A DNA stretch of 64,000 bases from CAZSSH01 sp964609825. GTDB lineage: Bacteria; Verrucomicrobiota; Lentisphaeria; Victivallales; Victivallaceae. This document shows, in pieces, positions 8,480-17,655 of this stretch. A program made the position numbers and the translations under genes. Numbering within the stretch: the stretch's first letter is position 1; every line of letters begins with the position of its first letter. The DNA is taken from positions 569,330 to 633,329 of the forward strand of contig CAZSSH010000002.1 of assembly GCA_964609825.1 (NCBI GenBank), given 5' to 3'. The notes beneath the pieces are model-generated. The model saw only the letters and a program-made list of their open reading frames with translations. It was not told the origin of the DNA and searched no databases.

Positions 8480-9040
8480 ATGAGTCACCAAGTCGAGAAG
8501 TTGGAGAATCCGGTCCGGGTGGGCGAACTCAATCCGGCGGCGACCTTGCTGCGGCTGGGGCTGGCCGATGATGATGTGGTGTGCGACATCGGCGCCGGGA
8601 CGGGCATTTTTTCCGTCGCGGCGGCCCGGCTGACCGTCAACATCATTTACGCGATTGACGTCAACGACGCCTTGCTCCAAAACTTGGCCGACAAGGTCCG
8701 CGCGCAAAATCTCACCAAAATCAAGATCATCAGCGCGGGCGATTTCAACTATCCGATCCCGGCCGCGTCGGTCAATATGGCGCTTTTGGTGACCGTCTTG
8801 CACGAGATCGACCAAAAAGCGGCGCTTTTTTGCGAAATCAACCGGATATTGAAGCTCAGCGGCACCTTGGCGGTGGTCGAGTTTAAAAAAGAGCCGACGC
8901 CCTACGGCCCGCCGTTGTCCGAGCGCCTCGGCGAGGAGGAAACGTGCGCCGTCTGCCGTCAGTACGGCTTTGTCGAGAAACAGCGCTTCCTCCTCGGCGA
9001 AAATCTCTACGCCATCGCCTTTGCCAAAGTTGGGGCGTAA
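8480..9040 (+). CDS. Class I SAM-dependent methyltransferase (UbiE-like fold)
   Basis: A 186-residue soluble enzyme with a Rossmann-type SAM site: motif I VVCDIGAGTGIFSV (~33-46), acidic residue in IYAIDVND (~60), motif IV MALLVTVLHEIDQKA (~105) and a post-motif strand LAVVEFKKE (~140). The whole protein is the catalytic core with no recognition domain, so the substrate is unknown. Family relatives methylate small molecules or arsenite. A lone plus-strand gene, ending 3 bp from the convergent GH38 stop. Confidence 0.8.
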   Translation: MSHQVEKLENPVRVGELNPAATLLRLGLADDDVVCDIGAGTGIFSVAAARLTVNIIYAIDVNDALLQNLADKVRAQNLTKIKIISAGDFNYPIPAASVNMALLVTVLHEIDQKAALFCEINRILKLSGTLAVVEFKKEPTPYGPPLSERLGEEETCAVCRQYGFVEKQRFLLGENLYAIAFAKVGA

Positions 9041-9043
9041 GGT

Positions 9044-12000
9044 CTACTCCAGCAAAAAGGTCTTGATCTCAAAGGGTTTGAGTTTTAGCTCGGCCCGGCC
9101 GTCCGCAATCGGGTAATCGGCCTCATGCGTCCACTCCAATAAATTGGTCTCGGTCAATTTTTTTGCCCCCGGGATGATCAACGTGCCGGTGCTGTGGCGC
9201 CCCTTGGTTTCGATCACGCGCAATGTCCGCGCCTGACTATTTTCCGCCTTTTTCACAACTTCAAGCGAGATGGCGCCGCTCTCGATTTTGGCCGCGGCCT
9301 GAATCTTGCCGGCATCCCGCCCGTCCGCCACCAAGGGCATGCGGTTGAGCTGCGCGGCTTCGGCCGCGACATTGGAGTCCGAGAGTGTCCCGGGGTGCGG
9401 CAGCAGACTGTAAGTAAACTCATGCGCTCCCATATCGGCGTAAAAATCGGGGTATTTGGGCGAGCGCAGCAAACACAAATCAAGCGTATTATTTTTTACC
9501 TTGTACCCGTATTTGCAGTCGTTGAGCAACGCCACGCCGTAATCCGGCTCCGAAAGATCAGCGTAACGCAGACAGGCGATTTCAAATTTGGCGCTGTCCC
9601 ACGGCGTGTTGTCGACGGTCGGGCGGCGGAGCGCGGCGTACTGGATGTCGCAAGTGGTGTAATCGCTGTCGAGCGCCAGCGGAAACGCGACCCGCAGCAT
9701 TTTGCGGTATTCGTGCCAGTCGACGCGATTGACAAAGTCGAGCCGCCGCGAGTGCCGGGGCAAGGTGATCTCCTGCACCATCGTCGAATTTTGGCCGATT
9801 TTGTACTCAAAAACAAGAGTGTGCCGCAAAGCGTTGTCGCGCCGGCCGCGCCATAATCCGGTTGGATTGCTGTGCTTTTCGCGCGTATAATATGACTCAA
9901 TCTCCCATGCGTCCAAATTGGCCGGAAAATCGTTGTATAAGGTTAATATATTGCCGGGCAAACTTACAATCTCACGTTGAGCGACTTTGTCGAAAAGCTT
10001 GAGCAACCGTCCGTCGGCGGCAAATTCGTAACGGATAAACTCATTTTGCAGTACGCCGTCAAAGGTTTCGCTGACGGTCGCCGCGGCGGCGGGAGCAGCC
10101 GTCCGGCAAAGCGTGGTGATACCCGACGACGGCAGCCGGACCAAGGCATAGGTCCGGCCGTCGGTCACTTCACACGGCAAACGGTTGCCGTCCCGGTCGG
10201 CGACGCCGCAAACACCCCATGACTGGGGTAGTGGCAAAATGTTGTAAAAGTCGCATCCCAAGGAGTTGACGGCCACGCAGCGGTCGGGGGCGGCTGCAAA
10301 AATCCGCGCCGCACTTTGCTCCAACAGCGTTTGACACCCGGCCAGAACTTCGGCGTATTCACGACTGGCGGTTTGATAAACCTCATGAATGGACGAGCCG
10401 GGTAAAACATCGTGAAACTGGTTGGTGAGCACGGTTTTCCACAGCCGGTCGAGCTCGGCTGCCGGGTAATCGGCCATCGTGCCGACCGCGGCCAGAAATT
10501 CGACCGCAAGCAGCATTTCCTCGCATCGCCGGTTGCCCTTTTTGGTCGCCGCCTGCGTGGTAAACGTGCCGCGGTGACACTCCAGATACAATTCACCGCG
10601 CCACTCGGCAAGTTCAAGGGAGTTGACGCGCTTTTGGAGGCGCTCAAAAAAGCGGTCGGCCCGGCCGAAGTTTACCTTGGGTGCTCCGTCAAGGTTGTGC
10701 TGGCGCATGCCGCGCGCGACGATGTCCTCGTTGGGACCGCCGCCGCCGTCGCCGACGCCGTACAAGGTGATGTACTCGTCCAGCACGCCGCCCTCGATAA
10801 AGCGGTCTTGCGCCCGGAGCAAACGGTCGGACTCCAACAGCGAGTTGTAGGTGTCCTCGGGCGGGAAATGCGTGAGCACGCTGGAGCCGTCCACCCCCGT
10901 CCAGTAAAAAGTCTGGTGGGGAAACCCGTTGATTTTGCTCCAGGAAATTTTTTGGGTCAAAAAGTAATCGCAGCCCGATTTGCGGATGATCTGCGGCAGA
11001 TTGGCGGAGTAGCCGAAAACATCGGGGAGCCAAAGATTTTTGACGTCAAAGCCGAATTCATCCATAAAGAAATTTTTGCCGTGGACAAACTGGCGAATCA
11101 TCGACTCGCCGGAGATCATGTTGCAGTCGGCCTCCACCCACATCCCGCCCTGGATTTCAAAACGGCCCTCCCGGACACGGGTCTTGATCCGCTCAAAAAG
11201 TTCGGGGTAGTGCTCCTTGACCATCGCGTAAAGTTTGGCCTGCGAGGCGCCGAAGACGTAATCCGGGTTTTGATCCATGATCGCCAGGGCGCTGGCAAAG
11301 GTGCGGGCGGCTTTGCGGATGGATTCGCGCATCGGCCAGAGCCATGCCACATCGATGTGCGCATGACCGACCGCGGTGGTGGTGAGAGCGCTGGCGGCGG
11401 CGGGCAATGTCAACGCTATGGCGGTGACGGCGCGGGCCTGTCCGGCGTTGGCCGGATGGTAGCCGTAAACGTCAATCGCCTGATTTAGCACGGCCAGCAA
11501 TCGCCGGTAACGATAGTCGCCGCGCTCGGCAAAATAGCTCATTTGCCCCTGCAATACGGTAAAATCGGTATAGAGATCCCAGACTTCGCGGTGAAAGACG
11601 GCCAGCCGGAGCCGGGTGACGGTCCCCTCAAATTGGCCCAGCGGGTGCGGCGTATCCATTCGCGGGTCCTCGTCCTGATAAACGCCGAACAAATGATTGG
11701 CAGCGGCCTCAAGCCAGACGTCAATGATTTCTCCGGCCTGATAGCATTTGGGTAATACCATGCGCTCTTTGCGAAACGATGCGACGAAATGCGACGCTCC
11801 GCTGAGACCGTAACAGGGGGCCCCCGTTTCGTCAAACACCAGAATTTCGCCCCCCAGATAAATTCGCAGGCAAAGTTCCCGGCCGGCCATTGTTTCCGGT
11901 ACCGGTGTTTGGATGTGAAACCAGGCGCTGGACCACATTTCGCCCCACTTATCCCCCTCGGCAACCGGCCGGTAAGCGAGATTCAACCGCTCTTGATACG

Positions 12001-12127
12001 GCACCGGCTCGGCGCTGGGCGCAAATACCGCCTCCAGCGGGATGCTCTCGCCGTAAATATCCTCTTTGAGGCGATTGATAAATGTTTCAACTCTGGTTTT
12101 TAACAACTTGATTTCTGACTCTGACAT
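9044..12127 (-). CDS. GH38 alpha-mannosidase, cytosolic
   Basis: A 1027-residue enzyme with the full GH38 layout: an N-terminal beta domain, a catalytic barrel with HAHIDVAWLWP (zinc ligands, ~256-266) and LPDVFGYSANLPQI (nucleophile Asp, ~368), then YFLTQKISWSKINGFPHQTF and a long C-terminal beta-sandwich. No signal peptide is visible, so it probably trims imported alpha-mannosides in the cytosol. An in-frame TTG at 12163 would add 12 residues, but the ATG at 12127 follows AGG and reads MSESEIK. Last gene of locus 1, 87 bp after the upstream hydrolase. Confidence 0.92.
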   Translation of the reverse strand: MSESEIKLLKTRVETFINRLKEDIYGESIPLEAVFAPSAEPVPYQERLNLAYRPVAEGDKWGEMWSSAWFHIQTPVPETMAGRELCLRIYLGGEILVFDETGAPCYGLSGASHFVASFRKERMVLPKCYQAGEIIDVWLEAAANHLFGVYQDEDPRMDTPHPLGQFEGTVTRLRLAVFHREVWDLYTDFTVLQGQMSYFAERGDYRYRRLLAVLNQAIDVYGYHPANAGQARAVTAIALTLPAAASALTTTAVGHAHIDVAWLWPMRESIRKAARTFASALAIMDQNPDYVFGASQAKLYAMVKEHYPELFERIKTRVREGRFEIQGGMWVEADCNMISGESMIRQFVHGKNFFMDEFGFDVKNLWLPDVFGYSANLPQIIRKSGCDYFLTQKISWSKINGFPHQTFYWTGVDGSSVLTHFPPEDTYNSLLESDRLLRAQDRFIEGGVLDEYITLYGVGDGGGGPNEDIVARGMRQHNLDGAPKVNFGRADRFFERLQKRVNSLELAEWRGELYLECHRGTFTTQAATKKGNRRCEEMLLAVEFLAAVGTMADYPAAELDRLWKTVLTNQFHDVLPGSSIHEVYQTASREYAEVLAGCQTLLEQSAARIFAAAPDRCVAVNSLGCDFYNILPLPQSWGVCGVADRDGNRLPCEVTDGRTYALVRLPSSGITTLCRTAAPAAAATVSETFDGVLQNEFIRYEFAADGRLLKLFDKVAQREIVSLPGNILTLYNDFPANLDAWEIESYYTREKHSNPTGLWRGRRDNALRHTLVFEYKIGQNSTMVQEITLPRHSRRLDFVNRVDWHEYRKMLRVAFPLALDSDYTTCDIQYAALRRPTVDNTPWDSAKFEIACLRYADLSEPDYGVALLNDCKYGYKVKNNTLDLCLLRSPKYPDFYADMGAHEFTYSLLPHPGTLSDSNVAAEAAQLNRMPLVADGRDAGKIQAAAKIESGAISLEVVKKAENSQARTLRVIETKGRHSTGTLIIPGAKKLTETNLLEWTHEADYPIADGRAELKLKPFEIKTFLLE

Positions 12128-12214
12128 GATGACCTGCAAATTTCTGAAATTGCTTGATGACAAATACCAGGACCGTTTTACCGGACGATCCGGCTTGGTT
12201 TACATACACATTAA

Positions 12215-14560
12215 TTATTTCTTTATGATCTCGGCGAAATTACAGGCATTGGCCTCGGTCGGCAGCGAAAAAATGAGAGTGCCTTTGGCGTTGACCACGA
12301 TTTCCGAATGTGTTTGGTTTAAAAGATCCGTAACCTCATACCGGTCGTTTGGATTGAGCCGGTTGAGCTCAATTTTGATCTGGCGCGGCGATGTTTGATC
12401 GTTTAGCACAGTGACAAAGAAATCGCCGCGATCATTGCCGGCGACCCCGGACTCATCCGCATTGGTCAGAAGTCGCCGATTTACGCCGTAGGCACTGAGC
12501 AATTGCTCAAAGATTTTATTGGCCTGAAAATCTTCTTTCAACACCTGAAAACCGATGACCACAGCCCAGCCTTTGCCCAACGGACGGGCGATCATCGCCG
12601 GAGCACCGTCACTCCATGTTGCCAATACCACATCATTGGCGCGGCTTGTGAGTTTAAATCCGTAGCGGTCCCCCGGCAAAATGGCGGTGCCGAAACGCAC
12701 TTTGCGGCCATTGACGGGAAATTTCCACTTGCCTTTTGCATTTTTGGCATCAATATTGGGGATTGTGAACTCAAAGTAGTCCCGCTGCAATGCATATTTA
12801 CGCCCGCCGTCCAGCTCATTGTAGGAGGTAAGCACATTGCTTATAAAGATCCCGCCGTCATTGACGAATTTGACGATGTCGCGACAAACTTGATCCTCAA
12901 GATACCAGCTGTTGGTATCAAAAAGTATTTTTTTATCCCCGGTATTGCCCTGATGCAAGAGATCTTCGTTGACCAGATCGGCACTCCAGCCGGCAGTCAG
13001 CAATGCCAGATTCAGCTCCACGTGATTTTGGTAATAGGAGAAAAAATCGCCCCGCTCGTTGCTGCCCGGATCTTTCCAGTTGCCGGAAGCCCATGCATCT
13101 TTCCAAAAGCTGGTCAAAGCAAAATCGTCATAAAGCATCCGGTAATTTTTACGGATCCGCCAGTATGGTTTGTATTTTGCCCAGCCGAAAAGATCGTCGC
13201 GCGACATTTGGCCGACATGATTGTATTCGCAAAAAGCGACCATGGCCGGATCGTATTTGATACAATGGGCAAACAACCGGGCAACGGCCGGTCGGCGGCA
13301 GGGGACATCGCCGCCCTCGGCGGAGGAAAGGACTCCGTAATTTTTGGTCAAAGGAGTGTTAAGCGAGAGGTGGATCGGCCACTCGGAAGCTTCATTGTGG
13401 ATGGTTGCCCGGTATTTTTGTGCAAGCTGATAATAGCCGATTTGCTGAAATCCGGAGGTTTCTCCGTTTTCGACTTCGTAGCTCATGGCATACATCAGCC
13501 GGATCGGTTTCACCGGATCGTTGGCGCGGATCGCCTGCAGTATTGTTTCCATCGCCTCCAAGTGTTTGGCTTCGCAATATTTCAATGCCAAACGCCATAA
13601 GGTGATTGCCGACGGCCGGAGCGAACGGCCGAATTGCTGATCGGTGGGAAAGAGTATTGTTTGGTCGGGCAGAAATATTTTATCTTCCGGCAGCTCATAA
13701 AGTTTTACCAGTGATTCGCGGGTGCCGTAGCCGTTTTTTGCCAGAAACTCTTGAAATCCCCGCCGGGACGCCTCGGTTTTTCCCACATCGCCAATGTAGT
13801 AATGCAAACGCAGCACATAAGCAACCATGAGCTCATCCCCGGCCAGATGTTTGGCCATGGAGCCGTAAAAATTTGCGGCCATTGCCACGGCCTTGGGGTC
13901 GCCGATGTCAAAATAAACCAACTCGCCCTGCACCCCGGAACGCGGGACAAAAGGAGGCATGTAGCGCCAGAATGCGGGATAAAACATATAAGTTACCCCG
14001 GCCTCCCCGGCAATCCGGGAGATCCGGTCGATCGCCTCAAAGTTGCATGGCCCGTCGGGAGCTTGTTGAAACCATTCCCAGTAAACTTCCGGGCTGACCG
14101 TATCAAAACCTTTGGCTTTCATATCCTTAAATTCACGCAACATGCGCACGTCGTCCTGGACATAGCAAATCATTACGTTGCAGGGAATCTCATATTTCCC
14201 AAAGGTTTCGCCGGTCAGCGGCTGCTGCGGCAACTCGCCGAGCGAGGCAACTTCCATTTCCTGCAGTACGGTGCCGGTGCCGTTGCGAAGCACCAGTCGG
14301 CAAACTCCGGCCGGTGCATCGTTTGACACGCTGAAATCCGGCTGCGCGGAAGTCAGCGTTGTCTTGTGCAAAACTTTATTTCCGTATTTCAACTCCAAGG
14401 TCAACTCCGGTTGGCCGGTAAAGGCTTCGTTGGCGACTTTGCCGGTAAACGATTCCCCGGTATAGCTCCAAAAGGTATCGGTGGTGAGCAGCTCTGCCGC
14501 ACCCGACAGCCGGGCGGACAAGCACAGTAAAAATATTGCAACCAATCGAAAAACTTTCAT
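12215..14560 (-). CDS. Secreted glycoside hydrolase-like protein (beta-galactosidase-like barrel plus GATase-like domain), paralogue A
   Basis: A signal peptide (about 1-21) precedes a beta-sandwich (~25-115), a TIM-barrel-like region (~125-530) and a domain resembling the glutamine-amidotransferase-like trimerisation domain of GH42 enzymes (GNTGDKKILFDTNSWYLEDQ, FVNDGGIFISNVLTSYNE). Conserved acidic sites shared with paralogue B include EWPIH, SAEGGDVPCR and VAFCEYN; the last glutamate is a candidate catalytic residue. I cannot assign a CAZy family with certainty. It lies between its paralogue and the GH38 gene in locus 1, so a role in cutting the same glycan is likely. Confidence 0.65.
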   Translation of the reverse strand: MKVFRLVAIFLLCLSARLSGAAELLTTDTFWSYTGESFTGKVANEAFTGQPELTLELKYGNKVLHKTTLTSAQPDFSVSNDAPAGVCRLVLRNGTGTVLQEMEVASLGELPQQPLTGETFGKYEIPCNVMICYVQDDVRMLREFKDMKAKGFDTVSPEVYWEWFQQAPDGPCNFEAIDRISRIAGEAGVTYMFYPAFWRYMPPFVPRSGVQGELVYFDIGDPKAVAMAANFYGSMAKHLAGDELMVAYVLRLHYYIGDVGKTEASRRGFQEFLAKNGYGTRESLVKLYELPEDKIFLPDQTILFPTDQQFGRSLRPSAITLWRLALKYCEAKHLEAMETILQAIRANDPVKPIRLMYAMSYEVENGETSGFQQIGYYQLAQKYRATIHNEASEWPIHLSLNTPLTKNYGVLSSAEGGDVPCRRPAVARLFAHCIKYDPAMVAFCEYNHVGQMSRDDLFGWAKYKPYWRIRKNYRMLYDDFALTSFWKDAWASGNWKDPGSNERGDFFSYYQNHVELNLALLTAGWSADLVNEDLLHQGNTGDKKILFDTNSWYLEDQVCRDIVKFVNDGGIFISNVLTSYNELDGGRKYALQRDYFEFTIPNIDAKNAKGKWKFPVNGRKVRFGTAILPGDRYGFKLTSRANDVVLATWSDGAPAMIARPLGKGWAVVIGFQVLKEDFQANKIFEQLLSAYGVNRRLLTNADESGVAGNDRGDFFVTVLNDQTSPRQIKIELNRLNPNDRYEVTDLLNQTHSEIVVNAKGTLIFSLPTEANACNFAEIIKK

Positions 14561-14602
14561 TTTAATCTTTCCGTCGTTTTTTGTTGTTGTAAAAATATGA
14601 TT

Positions 14603-17581
14603 TCAGTTTTCATTTTTTCGGGTGATCTCGATAAAGGCGCAACTTTGCGCCGTCATCGGTATGGAGAGGCGCAGCACGCCGTCAGGAGCCGCCGCCGGAG
14701 TAAACACCAAATGTCGGGTCAACTCTTTTGCCTGATAACGTTGTCCGGGCTCAAGACCGTGAAGCTCGACATCAACGGTTTTGGCTTCACTGCCGCCATG
14801 AAGCAGCGAGATAAAGTATCCGCCGGTTTCCGGACGAAATGCCAGTCCGGCCTCATCACAGTTGGCATTCAGCCGCCGCCGGATCCCGGCCAGCCGCATG
14901 ATTTCGCGTTGTACGCCATTGGCAAAATCGCTTTTTTCGACGGAGAATCCGATCAATATCAATTTGCCCGCTCCGGCGGGCCGGATGATGGCGGCGGCAT
15001 CCCCATTTTGCCAGCGGGCTAAAACAGTGTCGCCGGGGAGAGTTTCGATCCCGTATCCGGATCGGTTGGTAAGGTTGAGCTCATTAAATTTGACCGTCCC
15101 GCCAATGATCGGAAGACGTATCTGCCGGGCCTTGAAATATTCTGCATTAATGCCGGGACGCTGCAACGTGAAATCGGTGAATTTCACCTTAAAATATCGG
15201 TGTAAAAAAGAGTAATAATCACCGCCTTCGTATTCATTGTACCCGGTAAGATAGTTGGCGATAAAAATTCCGCCGCCATTTACAAATGCCGCGATGTTTT
15301 TGGCAACATCGTCGCCAAGGTAGACGCTGTTGGTATCCAGCACGATGGCGTCTTCGGCCAACATCCCGGAGCGCAGCAAATCCTCATTGACAACATTGTA
15401 AGACCATTTGTCAAAGGTCAACAGATTGTTGAAATAGACATGGTTTTGATAAAACAAATCAAATTTGCCCTCTCCCGCCCATGAATCCTTCCAAAAGCTG
15501 GTGATGTAAAAATTATCGGTGACATAGTCATAGTTGCGCCGCAACCGCCAAAACGGCTTGTATTTTACCCAGCTGAACATATCCTCGCGGCTCAGTCCGG
15601 CGGTTTGATTGTACTCACAGTATGCCACCATCGGCGGATTATACTTGACGCAGTGCGCAAACAACCGCAACGCGACCGTTTTGCGGCACGGGACATCGCC
15701 GCCCTCGGCGGTGGCGATGACTTTGTAATTTTGAGCAAGCGGAGCATCTTTTGCCGGATGGATCGGCCACTCATAACACTCCACATGCACCATGCCGTTA
15801 TAACGCTGCGCCAGCCGATGAAAATCTGTTTGAGAAAATCCCGAGGTCTCCCTGGTCTGGGGTTCATAGCTTTGAGCAAACATCAGCCGGATCGGTTTTA
15901 CCGGGTCCTGATCGCGGATGGCTTTGATGATTTGCTCCATCGCCGCGGTCATGCGCTCTTGCCCGAATTGCTGCACCATGCGCCATAATGCAATCCCGCG
16001 TTGGTCGCTGCGGTTGCCGTACCGTGCTTCGGAGGGAAGTATGATGGTGCCGTCCGCCAAGTGGATGTTTTCTCCGGCGTCATACAGTCTCTTCAATGAT
16101 TGATCATCAGTATAGCCGTGTTGTGCCAAAAAAGCCTGCCACTGCCGCCGCCCGGCGGCCGTTTTGCCGATCCAGCGGTAGTAGTAATGCAACCGTACCA
16201 CATATCCGGTCATATGATCGATGTTTTTTAGGCGTGCCGCAACCTGACCGTAAAGTTGAGCGGCCATTGCCACCGCCTGCGGGTCGGCCGGATCAAAATA
16301 ATCCATTTCCTCTCCCGAATTGATTTTCGGTACCCAGTTGGGGATTCCGCGCCAGAATCCGAGATAAAAGGTCCAGTCCAATCCGGCTGCTTCGGTTTGA
16401 GCCGCCACCCGGTCGAGCTCCGCAAACGTGTATTTCCCGGGGGCCGCCTCCAGCCAATCCCAAAAAAATTCCAGACAGGCGACGTCAAATCCCTTGTTTT
16501 TCATATCCGCGAAATCCCGCGCCAAGGTAGCCTCATCCTTTAAATAACAAATCATCACATTGACCGGCAGCGAAGATCGGCTGAAATCGGTATGACGATG
16601 CGCCTGATCCGGCAAAGACCCCATGGACACAACTTCAATTTGATCGATCAGCTGTTTCCCGGCAAACAATTTCAGTTGATAAAGTCCTTCGGGAAATTGA
16701 TTGACGATGGCAAAGCGACTGACCTCTTGTTGCACGGTTGTGGGAATTGTTTCTGCAAGCAGTGTTTCGCCGGCCCAAAGCTGTAAGGATAAGTGCTCAT
16801 TGACGATCGACTTCGGCAAGCGCAGCGTGCCGGATATTTCCTGCGTCCGAAAGGTTGTTTCCCGGTCGGGAGTGATTATCCCCCGGGCTGACAGTACGGC
16901 TGCTGTTTGGTCCTTTCGGTCCCGGCCCGGCCCGCCGGTGATTGCGACCAAAGCGGTAATCAATCCGTCCGGCGCCGAAGTAATATCAATCCGGTCAATT
17001 ATTTTTTCGGGGAACGGATTTTGCCACGGCATCATCCAGAGCACGGCTTGGGTTTGAACTCCGCTTAAGCCGATCCAGGCCAATTCGGCGCCGGGAATAT
17101 CTCGAGCCCAAATCCAGTCGCCGGTATTTTTGCCGTCAACGACTTGCAAAGTTTCTGATGTCCCGTCGGCATAACAAATTTGATACGTTGCGCCAAGGCC
17201 GCCCCAGTGTTCGGCATTGACCCAACCTGCGGTTTGTAAAAAATATAAAAAATCGTAGCGGGCATTTACTTTAACGGATGCTGCCGAGAGAAAATAGGGT
17301 CGGTCATAGCCGCGAAAAATCAGACAGGATTTGCCGTCATTTTTTTCGGGTGCGATTATTTTAAATGGAATGCCGCACCAAACTTGATTGCCTGACGGTA
17401 AATTGCGCATATCCATTGCACCCTGGTCAAACCAGCCGCCGGTTCGATCATTTGCCACACTGTCGCAAAAATTTGAATTGCACTCAGGTCGCAAATCCAA
17501 TGCTTGGAAATCCATAGCTTCTCCCCAATAAAAAAATTGTGTCAAAAGAATTACGCTCGATAAAGTTATTTTTTTCATCAT
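14603..17581 (-). CDS. Secreted glycoside hydrolase-like protein with extra N-terminal carbohydrate-binding-like domain, paralogue B
   Basis: A 992-residue exported protein. After the signal peptide (~1-22) comes a domain of about 180 residues opening with TGGWFDQGAMDMRNL, absent from paralogue A but present in the large hydrolase of locus 2. Then follow the same beta-sandwich, barrel and GATase-like domains as paralogue A (EWPIHPAKDAPLAQNY, TAEGGDVPCRK, VAYCEYN, NVVNEDLLRSGMLAEDAIVL). The start has two ATGs in a row. The gene is 42 bp before paralogue A and 74 bp after the GH32-like gene. Family assignment beyond clan GH-A-like is uncertain. Confidence 0.65.
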   Translation of the reverse strand: MMKKITLSSVILLTQFFYWGEAMDFQALDLRPECNSNFCDSVANDRTGGWFDQGAMDMRNLPSGNQVWCGIPFKIIAPEKNDGKSCLIFRGYDRPYFLSAASVKVNARYDFLYFLQTAGWVNAEHWGGLGATYQICYADGTSETLQVVDGKNTGDWIWARDIPGAELAWIGLSGVQTQAVLWMMPWQNPFPEKIIDRIDITSAPDGLITALVAITGGPGRDRKDQTAAVLSARGIITPDRETTFRTQEISGTLRLPKSIVNEHLSLQLWAGETLLAETIPTTVQQEVSRFAIVNQFPEGLYQLKLFAGKQLIDQIEVVSMGSLPDQAHRHTDFSRSSLPVNVMICYLKDEATLARDFADMKNKGFDVACLEFFWDWLEAAPGKYTFAELDRVAAQTEAAGLDWTFYLGFWRGIPNWVPKINSGEEMDYFDPADPQAVAMAAQLYGQVAARLKNIDHMTGYVVRLHYYYRWIGKTAAGRRQWQAFLAQHGYTDDQSLKRLYDAGENIHLADGTIILPSEARYGNRSDQRGIALWRMVQQFGQERMTAAMEQIIKAIRDQDPVKPIRLMFAQSYEPQTRETSGFSQTDFHRLAQRYNGMVHVECYEWPIHPAKDAPLAQNYKVIATAEGGDVPCRKTVALRLFAHCVKYNPPMVAYCEYNQTAGLSREDMFSWVKYKPFWRLRRNYDYVTDNFYITSFWKDSWAGEGKFDLFYQNHVYFNNLLTFDKWSYNVVNEDLLRSGMLAEDAIVLDTNSVYLGDDVAKNIAAFVNGGGIFIANYLTGYNEYEGGDYYSFLHRYFKVKFTDFTLQRPGINAEYFKARQIRLPIIGGTVKFNELNLTNRSGYGIETLPGDTVLARWQNGDAAAIIRPAGAGKLILIGFSVEKSDFANGVQREIMRLAGIRRRLNANCDEAGLAFRPETGGYFISLLHGGSEAKTVDVELHGLEPGQRYQAKELTRHLVFTPAAAPDGVLRLSIPMTAQSCAFIEITRKNEN

Positions 17582-17655
17582 CCGGTATCGTTTGGGTTAT
17601 TTTTAATAATACTGTTATTTGCTTTTGATTCCGGCAACGGCAGTGTCTGCAGCCG

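Noticed and set aside
12128..12163. TTG start adding 12 residues to the GH38 enzyme
   Set aside because: The ATG at 12127 has a nearby AGG and begins a typical N-terminus; the TTG has no ribosome site.
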